This document shows, piece after piece, positions 1 to 12,728 of a stretch of DNA of 64,000 bases. The position numbers were made by a program, and so were the translations under genes. Under the pieces are notes generated by a model, which was not told the origin of the DNA, searched no databases, and saw only the letters and a program-made list of their open reading frames with translations. How positions within the stretch are numbered: the first letter of the stretch is position 1; each line of letters starts with the position of its first letter. Origin of the DNA: Brasenia schreberi (lineage: Eukaryota; Streptophyta; Magnoliopsida; Nymphaeales; Cabombaceae); contig JAYKKT010000090.1 of the NCBI GenBank assembly GCA_036023115.1, forward strand, positions 28,541,501-28,605,500. Reading direction: 5' to 3'.

Positions 1-3000
1 ATACTAGAGTATCATCCTATTCACCCAACAAATTGTTACTATAACATTAAACCTACTACGTGAGATTTTCACTTAGTTAGGTTGGGTTGCCACTTATTAT
101 AAATAAATCATAGGTTTATTCTCATGCCCAACCTCAATTTATCAACTAAGGCAATTAATAAACCCTTAGTCAAATGATCAATTATATTGTCTTTATATCC
201 AATAAAATCTACAACAATGACCCTATCAGACACAAGAATCAAAACATACTTCAGTATGACTTACATGTCTCTCTATTGCTTTTGGTTGTACTTAAAACTA
301 TTAATTTTAGCACTTATAGTTATGTAATCATACTCTACTGAAATTATAGTAAGCATCTTATTTACTATAGGTAAATTTGACATGAATTCCTTAAGCCATT
401 TAACTTTCAATCTAGTCTCATTCAAAGCACATAGTTCTGCCTCAAAGGTAGAATGAGACAAAATAGTTTGTTTCTTTTATTTTCAGGTAATAATACTACT
501 ACCCACAAGAAACACATATTCAGTGACCTCATTACTCTTAGAGCTCTTTGTTATCAAACTAGCATTACTAAATTCTTTAAAAACAGAAAAATATTTATCG
601 TAATACAATACAAGATAAATCATTCTCTTCACAAAACGAAGTACTCTATATAGAGCTTTCTAATGGGTTCTATCTAGATAATTGGTGTATCTACTCATCG
701 TACACATAACAAATGCAATATTTGGTTGTGTATAGTTTATTAGATACGTCAAACTACCGATAATCTAAGAATACACTTTCATTCTTATAGAAAACCTTGG
801 ATAAATCATATGATGTATTGATAAGTCTACAGTTTGTATATTAAAATATCTCTAAAACTTTTTCAATATATTGAGATTGAGAGATTACTATATCACTATT
901 AAACCTTATGATTTTAAGTCCTAAAATCACATCAGTCGTACCCATGTCCTTCATCTCAAACTTATTATATAAGAATGACTTAGACACATTTATTATTATC
1001 ATATCTCAACCAAACAATAATATATCATCTACGTATAGACAAATAATGGTAAAAGCATTATTGATCGACTTACAGTAGACACATTTATCACAATCATTAG
1101 AAACAAAGGCAAAAGATGATATCACATAATTAAACTTTTTTTATGTCATTGTTTAGGAGCTTGTTTCAAAACATATAATGATTTAACAAGTTTACACATC
1201 TTAGACTTATTCCCATGATCCATAAATTCCTTTGGCTTATCCATATAAATTTCTTTATAAAGGTCATCATGAAGAAAAACAGTCTTCACATCTATCTGAT
1301 GGATTATGAGGTAATATACAGAGGCCAGTACTATAATCATTCATATAGTGGTCATCTAGAAAACTGGAGAATATATATCAAAGTAATCTATTTTTGTCTT
1401 TTGTATGTATCCCTTGGTAACTAATCTTGCTTTGTACTTGTTGATTGTTTTGCCTATATTGAGTTTGTTCTTCAAGGTCTACTTGTAATACTCAATATTG
1501 AAGAGAATTGATTGGATTTCATTGTTAACGATTTTCTTTTAAAACTTAACCTCGGGTGCAGTCATAGCCTGCTGAAAAGTGATAAGACCATCATCGACAT
1601 TGATAGTAACAAAGTCACTTCCAAATTCATTTGATATCCTACGTCGTTTACTTCTTATTGGTTCAATTATTTTCTCAATCATCTAATCTAGAAACAACAT
1701 AATCAGGGTCACCCCCACATTTGTCATCCTTTCTACATGATCGGGAATGAAGCTAGTATTAAGGTCATAATCTGTATAAGATACACTTTGGAGAATTATA
1801 GTTTTAATAAGAAACACATTATCAAAGAATGTATCATCACAGAGCTCAACTATTGTATTGACATCTATACTAGAAACATCAGATCTAATGATCAAGAATT
1901 TGTATGCATAGTTTGTCTCTACGTAGCCCAAAAATATAATATTCATTATTTTAGGTCCCAATTTCTTTTTCTTGTATTTAATGATGAGTACTTTCGCAAG
2001 ATACCCTCACACTTTAAGATATTTGAAACTTATCTTTCGACCATTTTGAAGCTCAAAAATATTTGGAACTCTATTAAGAATATGACGAGCTATATTCAAA
2101 GCTAATCACCGACATGTAGGTAGTTAACTTATACCTTTGAAATAAAATATTAACCATATCACATAGAGTTTTATTATTCTATTAAGCTATCATTAGGCTC
2201 TTTTCTTCTAACCGTCGGGTTAACCTTAGGGGTATTGTCTACAAGCATAATGAGTTTCTGACTTCTATACTCTTCATCTATTGTTATGTCTACCGTTAGA
2301 TCATCAAGGGTCATCTTACCCTTCTTATGCTTGAGATCTAGGTTGAAAGCCTCTGAAGACTTACATAATTTTTTAATAATAGACACAATAATAAACTTAT
2401 CAAGAAGCTCTATTTCGACCTCCTTCAGACCATGACATAAAAACTGAAATTTATGAGTCTATTCAATTATAGATTTCTCTCTACCATTTAATATTTAAGA
2501 AACTTAGCCACATAATACTTTTCAAGACTAAGGTTTTTAGTATTGTATTTTTTATCCAAAGCAAACCACAAATCTTTCGCTGTCATGGAAGAGAAAGAAC
2601 TATATACATTGAATAAAATATTAAACGATGTCATTCTCCTTCTATTCATCAATTTTATCCAAATTTCTACGTTCAATATCATCAGATTGGAAACAACCCG
2701 ACTCAATATACAAATGCAACCCTAACATGATTAACCAAAATTTTATAAGATAATATCATCGTTTAAAATGAGAATCGACAAACTTTCCAACATTAAGGTG
2801 AAGTTGACTTTAGGTCGAAGGGTAGCAGTTATAAATATGTTTACTATGGAACATACTGATTTCTCTAAGATTGTTGGCAAAAACCGTAAAAATACATTCA
2901 TATAAACCAATATGCAACAAATATAAACATACCCCAATCAACAGCAACAATCGTAGATCCAAAGTAAGACATAAACAAACCGTACAAAAAATAAAAGCAA

Positions 3001-3760
3001 AAACAATAATTAGAAGAAAAACTTATCTTTGCGAGTCACCTTTATACACTTGCCTTAGAGAAATAAATGTCCTACTATAAGTACGTATGGGTATATGTGC
3101 ATTATTCCCAAGATAAAATACACACATAACTCGAAAGGCACGTACCCGAATTCAAGTCTATCTATACCATGTATCAGTCGCCTATGGATGAAGAGAAAGA
3201 CGACTAGGAGCCGTCACACCGCAAATAATACCACGGCTAGAGAGGAGCAAAGAACAAAGGTGAGAGGAGAGAATGCTCACGAGTAATTCTATGATTAGGG
3301 AGTTCTAATCGCTTATTTATAGACTATTTATTGGATCACAAATCATGAATTTGATCCAATCAATGCACTAATTTGTCTCGTAACCATTCTCACGAAGCAC
3401 TTTTGACCATTAGATCAAAAGATTTTCATATAAAAAGTTAGACTGAAGACAATTAACCTAAGACCGTGCCTGGCTTGATGCACGTATGCATGTACAGTCT
3501 AACATGTCCTCTCCAAACTCTTTGAACTAAGGTTCATGAGCTATCAACTATATAAAAAGACATGTGGGTTTGTCTTATTCTTCAACATGTAACTAAACTT
3601 TGTCTCTTCTTCATAGTCACATGCAAAAGTTCGTCACATGTGACTTTTTACACTTTACAACTTTCACATAAATTGAATATTTAGAATATGAACATGAACT
3701 AAATGTTATTAATACATATAGGTTTAATAAACTCAACTTAATTAACATTAAATCCAACAA
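1..3760 (-). mobile_element. Degenerate Ty1/Copia LTR retrotransposon, truncated by the window edge
   Basis: Read on the minus strand, pieces of a Copia polyprotein appear in the expected order. A gag (UBN2-like) piece lies at about 2706-2174, with DLWFALDKKYNTKNLSLEKY. An integrase C-terminal piece lies at 1961-1683, with the 'IFLGY' motif. Reverse transcriptase lies at about 1340-700, with QIDVKTVFLHDDLYKEIYM, KSLYVLKQAP and a YVDDI catalytic box at about 1024-1041. An RNase H piece lies at 461-273, with STFEAELCAL. The zinc knuckle, protease and most of the integrase core are not recognisable, and stops and frameshifts are frequent, so the copy cannot be autonomous. The 5' LTR is on the right (about 3100-3760); the 3' LTR should lie beyond position 1. 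Confidence 0.85.
3100..3760 (-). repeat. Probable 5' LTR of the Copia element
   Basis: On the minus strand the LTR begins TGTTGGATTTAATG (complement of positions just below 3760), the usual TG start. A TATA-box-like CTATAAATA at about 3316-3326 (minus) would be its promoter. The inner boundary is not exact because I could not find a clear tRNA-Met primer-binding site, and the partner LTR is outside the window. Confidence 0.5.
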
Positions 3761-3829
3761 CAGATGTAAGAGGTTCATTGATTGAATTTCCAACACAATA
3801 ATAAGCGGGATCGAAAGAAAGCGCAAAAC

Positions 3830-4335
3830 AAATACAAGGACCGTATCGGACGCTTTTCACCTCATAGGAGAACCTGCAGGAAGAACTAGATTTGGTTCTT
3901 AAGCAAGAAGAGCTGTTGTGGTTTAAAAAATGTCGCCCTCGGTGGATTAAGGAGGGAGATCATAATACACGTTATTGCCATGTCAAGACCATTACAGGAA
4001 GACACGAGAACTCAAATATCTTTGCTCAAGAATGGTGAGGGCTGGTGGGTCGATGTTTCTAAGCTCTTGAAGAGATGACAGACCACTTTTCTCAAAAGCT
4101 ATACACAGCTGAACGCTGCCGAGTGGTCGGATAAATACTAAAAGATCCCAGTCCCACTGTTGGATGATGGTAAGCTTACTTTGGTGAGTAAAGAAATTTC
4201 TGATGCTGAAATAAAAAATAACTTCAGTACGTAGATTTTGGTGAGTAAAGAAATTTCTGATGCTGAAATAAAAGATACCTTCAGTACGTAGATGATGCAT
4301 GCGCTTCCGGATCTTAGCCTCAAATTGCCGTTGGG
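3830..4335 (+). mobile_element. Fragment of an L1-type LINE (linker between endonuclease and reverse transcriptase)
   Basis: From about 3871 the plus strand translates to LQEELDLVLKQEELLWFKKC, then PRWIKEGDHNTRYCH. This is the segment just upstream of the reverse transcriptase in plant L1 elements (family form: LxxELDxxLxQEExxWxQKSRxxWLxxGDxNTxxFH). The match fades after about 4130. Two near-identical copies of about 58 bp (TTGGTGAGTAAAGAAATTTC...) follow in tandem at about 4180-4292. No reverse transcriptase or endonuclease core is present, so this is a dead fragment. It adjoins the Copia LTR. Confidence 0.65.
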
Positions 4336-4396
4336 GCTTCACATATGGGAAGAGTCACCATGTGAAGTGGATTTATTGTCAGGAATAGATCATTTG

Positions 4397-4880
4397 TAGG
4401 GATGTTCATGGAGGCCGGGATCTCCGCTCCGTTCGGAATAGATTTAGGATACATTCGGGGATTGGAGAGCTGAAAAAAAAATGTTTGCGGGGATTAGAGC
4501 GGAGATTGGGACCTGTGAACTTGTAAACCCACTAAGACCAATCTTCATTGATTGAACTAACCAGTAATTCTAATTTTTACTCTCCTTAATACTTTCAGAG
4601 AGAAGTGACGAGATAAAGAGAAAGAAACAAAGAGAGAGAAAAGAAAAGTTATTGAGTTTTTTTCTCTATTAGTTAGAATATATCAGGCAACGTCGGAAAC
4701 TCCCAGTGACTGTGAAGAAGTTTTTTTTAAGTTAATTTGCATAAACGAGCTCCCAAGTAAGCCCATAAAAAATGTGGGAGAGAGAACCAAAAGACTTTTG
4801 GTTCCATTGCAGGAACAGGTGCGTGTTCCTAAGTGGGGTCGGGGATGGAGACCTTGATCCCCACCTCATGAACATCCCTT
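4397..4880. mobile_element. Non-autonomous hAT-like element (TAGGGATGTTCATG termini)
   Basis: The left end TAGGGATGTTCATGG (from 4397) is matched in inverted orientation by CTCATGAACATCCCTT ending at 4880. The interior is short, has GGGGAT/GGGATC-rich subterminal sequence and shows no transposase frame. An element with the same ends lies at 36722-37217. No clean 8-bp target duplication is visible, so the hAT assignment rests on end sequence and family resemblance. Confidence 0.5.
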
Positions 4881-5371
4881 CATATATGCACATCGCTTCC
4901 ATCAATGGAGAAAACCAGTAGATCTTCGTCCATTGGTTCAAATGGTCCGCACTTGTTCCCCCTTTAATCAAGTTCTTGAGTTCGGATCTTGCGCGAGGAG
5001 ACCTTTCTTTTTCTTTTGGTATATAATGGGGCCCAAGTGACCCGGGAATACTTGAACCAACCAACGTTGGTACTCACTCTACTTTGATTTTTAATTAATA
5101 TGTAACCAACCGTAGCTTTTCATTTGTTTGACGATAAAACTTCTATAATACAAAGTTGAGTGGTCTCATTCTCCTTCCTAAAGATAATATCAAACTCTCT
5201 CTAAGTTTTAGAGTTTGACAGAAAACATCTTAGGATCCTTGATACGGATGGCAATAGGGAGGGTCGGGATGGTATACCTATACCCGGCACCAACCCAAAC
5301 CTTAACGGAGCGGGTACAGCTTGAGAGACTTGTTATCATGGAACTGCAAAACTTGTGCTTGAAGCTTTTGA

Positions 5372-5521
5372 GGTGTTTGATTATGAAGCCCAAGTTTATA
5401 AAACTAAAAATGTAGGTCCAATTCACCTCGTAATACTTTATTACAAGTCTTTACTTCATTACTAAAGTGATGAATAGTTGGAATTGGACTGACAGTTCTA
5501 TAAAGCCTCATAATCAAACAC
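5372..5521. mobile_element. MITE of about 150 bp with terminal inverted repeats
   Basis: The left arm GGTGTTTGATTATGAAGC (5372 onward) is matched by GCCTCATAATCAAACAC ending near 5521. Imperfect complementarity continues inward for about 50 bp, including TTATARAACT and GTCCAATTC blocks, so the whole unit could fold back. It has no coding capacity. To its left, 5240-5310 carries GGATGGCAATAGGGAGGGTC, resembling the end of another plant hAT-like element. The rest of 5065-6230 shows no gene. Confidence 0.6.
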
Positions 5522-5716
5522 TCTCTTATGAATGGAAACAAAAAGTTCCATGACATTAATAATTTCTTATGATCTTATTTAAAATTTTGAAATCTTTCAA
5601 TCAATTTTCTACATCCATCCATGGTTTCCATGGTGATGTTCTTAAGACAGGCACCAAATGGACGCGACTTCGATCCCAATTTTTTTTGGTACAAACTGAA
5701 GCCTTTGTGCCTTCGG

Positions 5717-5776
<60 letters not shown>
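5717..5776. repeat. Compound microsatellite (TC)n(TA)n
   Basis: About ten TC units run directly into about twenty TA units. The same TC/TA (or TA/GA) junction recurs elsewhere in the window. Confidence 0.95.
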
Positions 5777-5778
<2 letters not shown>

Positions 5779-6237
5779 AGACAGTTATGAGACTTAGTTT
5801 ATGAGTTCAGTGGATTTAACGCACAAATTCTCTACAACCCTTAACTTTTATTTGACATTGATTACCTAAAAGGGGGGGAAGACCACAAGTTACCAATCAA
5901 GTCTAAGGCTTTACACCTAAACATCATAATACTCAATTACATGAGTTAATCCGGGATTAACTTGTTGGAGTTTTCTCACCAAACTAAAAGAGACAAGCCG
6001 AACACGAGCTTCACAATGATCCCAACATGAGCTGAACAAGATGTTTAAGCCTCAATCTTGAACGGAGAATTGTTTCCTCCTACATACAGTATGTGTGATT
6101 AAGGTGCTTAAACATTCTATCTATTTTTTTTCGTCGGAAGGAGGGGCTTAACTCCAGAAAAAATATTCATCCATATATTTAGATATATTTATATATAGAT
6201 TGATGGACCATGGATCAAAACTAAACAAAGCTCTCTA

Positions 6238-6400
6238 TTGGGAGTTCGGAAGAATTGAAGATCCCAAATGACATATTGGGAGTTCGGAAGAATTGAAGAT
6301 CCCAAAATGTCATTTGGGATCTCTTACTTCCCTCCACTTTTTTCATATTCCACTAAGATTTCCCTCTTCAATTTTCAGTCAAAATAAAATAAATAATTCT

Positions 6401-6444
<44 letters not shown>
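6238..6444 (+). promoter_or_regulatory. Upstream/leader region of the ARIA-type gene: duplicated block, inverted repeat and (CT)n
   Basis: A block of about 38 bp (TTGGGAGTTCGGAAGAATTG...) is directly duplicated at about 6238-6306. Its AGATCCCAAATGACAT segment is complementary to ATGTCATTTGGGATCT at about 6307-6322, giving a possible hairpin. A pyrimidine tract, mostly CT, at 6403-6444 lies 70-110 bp upstream of the ATG, which is typical of plant 5' leaders. The transcription start itself cannot be located from sequence. Confidence 0.45.
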
Positions 6445-6445
<1 letters not shown>

Positions 6446-6516
6446 ATCGGTTTCCTCCGGAAAGATTTATTGGGTATTCCGTTTTCTTCTTCCTGGTTTC
6501 CTTCTCTCCTTTGCGT

Positions 6517-9500
6517 ATGGAGATTCAAGACGCAGAGAGGAAGGGCCAAAAGAGAAAACTAGACGACGAGGACGATGGCCAACCATCGAATCCGGTCGGT
6601 TCCATCGTTTCGATGGAAGAATCCGATGATCTCTCTCTCGAATCTCAGGTGAAGGCTCAGGTTCAGATCCTGGACATCACCTTCTCGTGGAAAGAATCCG
6701 ATCGATCCGCCGCCCGTCGCGCCACCCACATCCTGTCCGAGCTCGCCAAGAACGGTACGGCCTCATTATCCCCTACTTCTTTCGTCCCTTCCGCTACCCC
6801 ACCGTCTAAATCCGACGTTCTGCATTAGGGATTCGATTCGTTAGAATTGGGTTCTAGCCGTTTGTTTCCCTGGTCCTTGCCGAAGGGAACATGGTTTTAA
6901 AAATTGTAGCAAGATGGTTTTCACATCGTTTTCTTTTATCATCCGTGTCTTTTCTCGACTTATTTGGGGTTCTATCTTGGTGGTTGTGAGATTTAATTTC
7001 GGGCTTCTTTCTTATCGTTTCTTGTTTTACTCAAACCTTTTGTCGACGAATTTGGGGTTTACACTTGTGGGATTTAAGATTTAGTGAGAAGTAGGGGTTC
7101 TGGGGTGCTGACTTTTAGTGTCGGATGCGAGGGCAGAGGATCTTGTGAACGTTATTGTTGAGGGAGGAGCCGTTCCAGCGTTAGTTCGTCACTTGCAGCC
7201 TCCTCCTTCAAGAGAAGACGACGATTGGCACAAGTATTATGAGCACGAAGTGGAGAAGGGCAGCGCTTTTGCTCTTAGCCTCCTTGCTGTAAAGGTAAAA
7301 ATGCTGCTTACTTCAACCATCTACGTTTTCATAGAATTAGATAATTCATTTCAGTCTAATTCTAGGCAAAACCATGTTTTATTTTTTCTTTCCGCGATCT
7401 CCTATGATGAAAATGTTTGTGTATTGAATTTCTTGTCATTTATGCACTTTTAGTTTGGATTATTTGTTCGTGTACTCTTTAGTTAACGATTGATCAATTG
7501 AATCATTCATGTATTTTGACTTGTTAATCTGCTTTAATTTGGGTCATGCTTGTATTTTAAAAATCGTGTCTTCACGAGCTTCTGTTTAATTTGTTTTTAT
7601 TTGATTTTGAGTTGATTCTTACTTATTTGGATTGTATTTGTGTTACAAAACGTAAATAGCCCGAGCACCAACAACTCATAGCCGATGCTGGGGCGTTGCC
7701 ACATCTGGTTGCCTTGTTGAAGAGACATGTTAACAGCTCAGGACGCAACCGTGCTGTCAATGGTGTCATTCGAAGGGCTGCGGATGCCATCACGAATTTA
7801 GCGCACGAGAACAATTATATCAAGACTCAAGTCAGGTTGGTGTTCAATTTCTCCTCTTGAAGTTTATCGTGCTCACATCAAATCCAACTAGGCAAAGATC
7901 CATGAAATATATCCTTGCTGTTAGGATTGAGAAAGGGATCCCGCCTCTGGTTGAATTGCTCGAGTTCAATGACCCCAAGGTGCAGAGAGCAGCAGCAGGA
8001 GCGTTGCGAACTTTGGCATTCAAGAACGAGGCTAATAAGAATCAGGTTTGAGGAACATTTTCATGTGAATACATTCAATAATTTCTGTTTGCGGTAGGTG
8101 GTCCATCTGAAAATAAAGAATACACGTAAATCAATAAAGTGAGACGTTTGTTGCTTCTTCTGTAATAACTGAATTACTAACATCTGTAAAAGAATGAAAT
8201 GATCTTCGTCCAGTTATGCACTTCATTATGGATAGCTGGAGTACACCTGTAGCCTGTTCCTGATTCTCGGCAGTCTGATCAAAGTTTCAAATTAAGCCGC
8301 CACCTGCTATTCATTATGAAGCGGTATTGCTTGTGCAACCTTAATTATAAATGCTTTTGCAATAGTATAGAGTTCAGTATCTGCACTTCTCTTACTGGGC
8401 ACATGCAATGAATTTTACTGTATTATAGGTTGGTGTGATTGGAAATCTGGTCCACTCTTCCCTAATATAAAGAAAGAAGTTCTGCTTGCTGGAGCTTTAC
8501 AACCTGTTATTGGATTACTTAGGTATATTCTCAGTTTGGACCCTGGAAATCTGCAATACCCCATTCCCTCTCTCACCCCTACCCTCAATTTGTATTGGTA
8601 TTGTAATATCCCCAAAGTTCCTTTTTTGTAATAATCTGCAATAATAATCTTCCATAAAGATATATTGCTGAAAAGGATATCTTTCTACTAACATATTCTA
8701 ATATTGTTTTATGTAACAGCTCCTGTTGCTCTGAAAGCCAGAGGGAAGCTGCCTTGTTACTTGGACAGTTTGCAGCAACTGATTCAGACTGCAAGGTAAG
8801 CATAAACTTTAGTGTTCTAACTATATCTTTGTGACTTCTACTGAAGTGGGAGAGAGGGGAGGTAGAGAGGGAAGAGACCCTAACACCTCTTTTTTATTCT
8901 TGTTGACTGGATGATGAAGAGGGGTGGAAAAAGGACAACAATAGACAAGGCACCTGAATTTTAGTTTGGAACAATTGTTTTGCAACTCCAATTTCCAAGT
9001 TTGGATTGTTTTGTATTACTTTACTTTCATGTTAAATAAAGTTTCCATTGTACCCAGAATACTGGATAGGGTAGTTAACTTCTGTTTCAATGCATCACTT
9101 ATTATATCTCCCGTTCATAATTCTTTCCTTGTTTTTCACTTTGTTTTTATAGGTTCACATTGTGCAGAGAGGCTGTCAATGCATCCTTATTATATCTCCC
9201 CGTTCATAATTCTTTCCTTGTTTTTCACTTTGTTTTTTAGGTTCACATTGTGCAGAGAGGTGCTGTCCGACCTCTGATAGAGATGCTTCAGTCCCCTGAT
9301 GTACAGCTCAGAGAAATGTCTGCCTTTGCATGGGGAGATTGGCCCAGGTTATTCCTTTTCCTTTTTCTTTTCCATGTTATAGTTCAATTGTGTAAGTTGA
9401 GAGAAGGTAAAGTCACCATTATATTCATGGAAATGATTTAATGTTGTTTTCCCTCTCTTTATAATATAGTTTTTGAATCTGTAACATATATATTCTATAC

Positions 9501-12500
9501 ATTTCAGTCATTGTGTTGAACATTATATTTAGTGGGCTTAGAAGTCGTCTTACTAATATATTATATTACAGCTTTTTAAATACAAATGTTAGTTCTATTT
9601 CCATCTGTAAGTTGAATTTTAGGTTCCTTTTAAGATCATAACCATTTCCTTTGGCCTGAAAGTATTAATTTTAAATTTCAGGACACGCATAACCAAGCTG
9701 GAATTGCACACAATGGTGGCTTAATGCCATTACTGAAGCTTCTTGACTCAAAAAATGGATCTTTGCAACATAATGCTGCTTTTGCTCTTTATGGCCTTGC
9801 AGATAATGAGGTAAGATATAACTGTAAGAATTCTAATAATTAAGATCTTCTGTTTTAATTGCATAAAAACTTCTTGTTTCAAACCAAAGTAAATTAACTG
9901 TTCTTTTTTTTTTCTTGTTATTTTACTTTGTCCCATAGGATAATGTGTCCGATTTTATTAGGGTAGGTGGAATTCAGAGACTGCAGGAAGGAGAGTTTAT
10001 TGTTCAAGTAAGTTTGCCTCTTAAATACCTAGACAGTAGCTCTAATGTCAGGGTTTCCACTTTTGCCCTTTGTTGCCTATAACAATGTACATTAAATGCT
10101 TCAGATGATTGCATGCGAATTTTATCTTTGTGAATTGGAAAAAATAGTCTCTTCTTGGACACATGCTGATCTATATGGAGTTGGTTTGTATTGCAGGCAA
10201 CTAAAGATTGTGTTGCAAAGACGTTGAAAAGATTAGAGGAGAAGATTCGCTGGTCGTGTAAGCACAATGTCACATTCACATGTTACTACATTTTGTTGTA
10301 ATTGACATGGGAAATGATGGGAGTGTTACTAATACATTGATTATCAGTTCTATAAGTTATTATTGTGTTCAAATTTGTAATCTGTTAATTTTCTTCTTGT
10401 AGGTGCTGAACCATTTTGTTATACCTTATGCGAGTTTCCAGAAAGGGGTTTTCCAAAGACAGAGTTGCATTGGCTCTCGCTCATCTTTGTTCAGCTGATG
10501 ACCAAAGGACAATTTTCGTTGATAACAATGGTATGGTAGCAGACAACTGTTTCCTTTTTGTGGTTTCTCAAATTATTTTCTAATGTATCTCTTTGTCCAT
10601 CTCTTTGGTTTTAGGGCTTGAAGTTCTTCTAGGTCTTCTAGGGTCTGCCAATACAAAGCAGCAGCAGGATGGGGCTGTTGCTCTATGTGCATTAGCTAAG
10701 AAGGCTATGGTTCTTTCTCCAATGGATGCAGCTCCACCCTCACCAATCCCACAGGTTTGTGCTTTTTTTTGTCTAATGTCATGCTATGTGAATCCGTTAT
10801 CACCTAGTTGCATATTAGTCTGTCCTGTTTACGTCATTGGTTCATTTTGGCTGCAGGTGTATTTGGGCGAACAGTACGTCAATAGTGCCACTTTATCTGA
10901 TGTTACCTTCTTAGTTGAAGGTTGGCTGTCTTTCCTTTTTTTTTGGACTTTTTAGCATGATTCAAACTTCTCTGTAGCAGAGTGGTTGATGCACGAGCCT
11001 TATGTCTCAGGTCGGCGTTTCTATGCACATCGCATTGCTTTGCTTGCTTCGTCAGATGCATTTCGAGCTATGTTTGATGGTGGTTACAGGGTGGGTACAA
11101 ACTCTAACTTTCTTCACATGTCACATTCCAATTATTTAGAAGTCGACTTCCATAAATCCTATAGCTTAGCTAACATCTATATGATGGAAACTTTGAGAGA
11201 CGTACATAAAGATCAGAAAAATGAGTGGAGAGGATATTTAGGGCAGTAAAAATGGTACGAAGGAACCAATTGCTTTTACAGATAATCAACTTCCTTTCTT
11301 TCTAATAGGGCCATCTCAAAAGTCTTCAGAGACCTATTTTGGGGTACCTTATCATCTTTGCACTGTTCCTGGTCTATTATAAAGGATTGCTTGATTATTT
11401 TGATGGCATAACACTATGCCACTTTTCATCAAAGAAAAGATATGAACTGAATTTTATTTTCAATGTAGTCCAGGTAGTAGTAGCTGGAAAGGGAAACATG
11501 AAATGCCTTGTATGAGATTAAATCGAGAGAATCTGTGTTTGTTTAATCGTTTCTGCTGTTATTACATGTTTATCCAAACTTTCTTGTAGGAGAAGGATGC
11601 AAAAGATATAGACATCCCCAATATAAGATGGGATGCTTTTGAACTGATGATGAGGTAATGAGTGCTTGATATTCGTTCTTAGTGTTCTGAGACGCTTTTT
11701 GGCTATCTTTCTTGGCATGAGCGTGCTTGCACCATGATTGAGCACCTATTTGTAGACTCCTTACGTGGCTGATGCGTCCATATCTATGAACAGATTCATA
11801 TACACGGGCACAGCAGATGTGACTCTAGACATTGCACAGGACCTACTTCGTGCAGCAGATCAATATCTCTTAGAAGGCCTTAAACGTCTTTGTGAATATG
11901 CAATTGCACAGGTAAGTATGGAATATATGAAACGTGATTGATGGCAGAAAAGATGTTTGCTTTGGCACCATGGAACTGTATATATGGGAGCATCTTTCTT
12001 GTTGGTCAGGATATGTCTGTGGAGACCGTCGGAAACATCTATGAACTTGCAGAAGCTTACCACGCCATATCCTTAAGACACACATGCATCCTTTTCGTTC
12101 TGGAGCAGCATGAGCAAATGAGGAGTCGGCCTGGGTAACTCTCTCTCTCACACACACACATGTACGTAGCGTTGATGTAGAAAACAACGTTCATTAAATT
12201 GGTTGATGACACTAAAAGTGCAAGTCTATGCTTAATTGAAAGTTGCAACTGACCTACCGTTGCCAAGGAATACCTGTTTTTGTTGGTTAAAATGGTAGTT
12301 GTATATAAAAGATATGACTTGTACTCAACGGTATAAGATCACATGAGAGATCAAACTTCCATGCTTTAACCATTAAATGGATTCTTGAGTATCACGCATA
12401 GCAGTCTGCTGATACTAAAAAATTAGTATGAACATATACTCCGGTTAGAGATGATGGGAAACTGCGTATGTCATGTTTTGCAGTATCTATCATTTTGTTT

Positions 12501-12728
12501 TTTTGTACAAGTGGGCGTTGCTTACTTGAAGTTCTAAAAGACCCTGGCTGAATATTTGGGTTAAAGTGAACGTTACATAAGATGAGGTGTTCTGATTCTT
12601 TTGAACGAGTGCAATTTGAGATTTAAGCGCTACTGTTTCACAGGCACACAGAGCTAATTGAGCGGATGATCCCTCAGATCCACGACTATTTCTACAGAAC
12701 GCTGCGGCCTCAGCTTTCAGTGGCATGA
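6517..12728 (+). pseudogene. ARIA: ARIA/ABAP1-type ARM-repeat and BTB/POZ protein gene, 19 exons, frame broken in several exons
   Basis: In Arabidopsis, ARIA binds the bZIP factor ABF2 in ABA signalling and ABAP1 restrains DNA licensing. Exons: 6517-6754, 7119-7294, 7660-7835, 7925-8045, ~8250-8323, 8429-8522, 8720-8795, 9241-9347, 9682-9810, 9939-10007, 10197-10257, 10403-10530, 10615-10754, 10857-10920, 11011-11090, 11590-11654, 11794-11911, 12010-12134, 12644-12728. The start MEIQDAERKGQKRK, ARM repeats (exons 2-13) and BTB domain (exons 14-19: ATLSDVTFLVEG, FYAHRIALLASSDAFRAMFD) are clear, with GT-AG borders. Lesions against the family: exon 5 scrambled before IHYEA; one base missing near 8460 (stop at 8468) and near 9331; one base gained near 10250; two lost near 10414; exon 12 interior also uneven. 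Either a young pseudogene or base-level assembly errors. The other four genes read cleanly, which favours real decay. A full copy would be about 710 aa. Confidence 0.85.
9090..9267 (+). repeat. 89-bp tandem duplication containing the 3' splice site of ARIA exon 8
   Basis: Copies at 9090-9178 and 9179-9267 are nearly identical. Each has the polypyrimidine tract, the acceptor (...TTTATAG or ...TTTTTAG) and the first exon bases GTTCACATTGTGCAGAGAG. Only the second acceptor (exon start 9241) keeps the VHIVQRGAVRPLIEML frame. Use of the first would read into the second copy and reach a stop. Confidence 0.85.
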
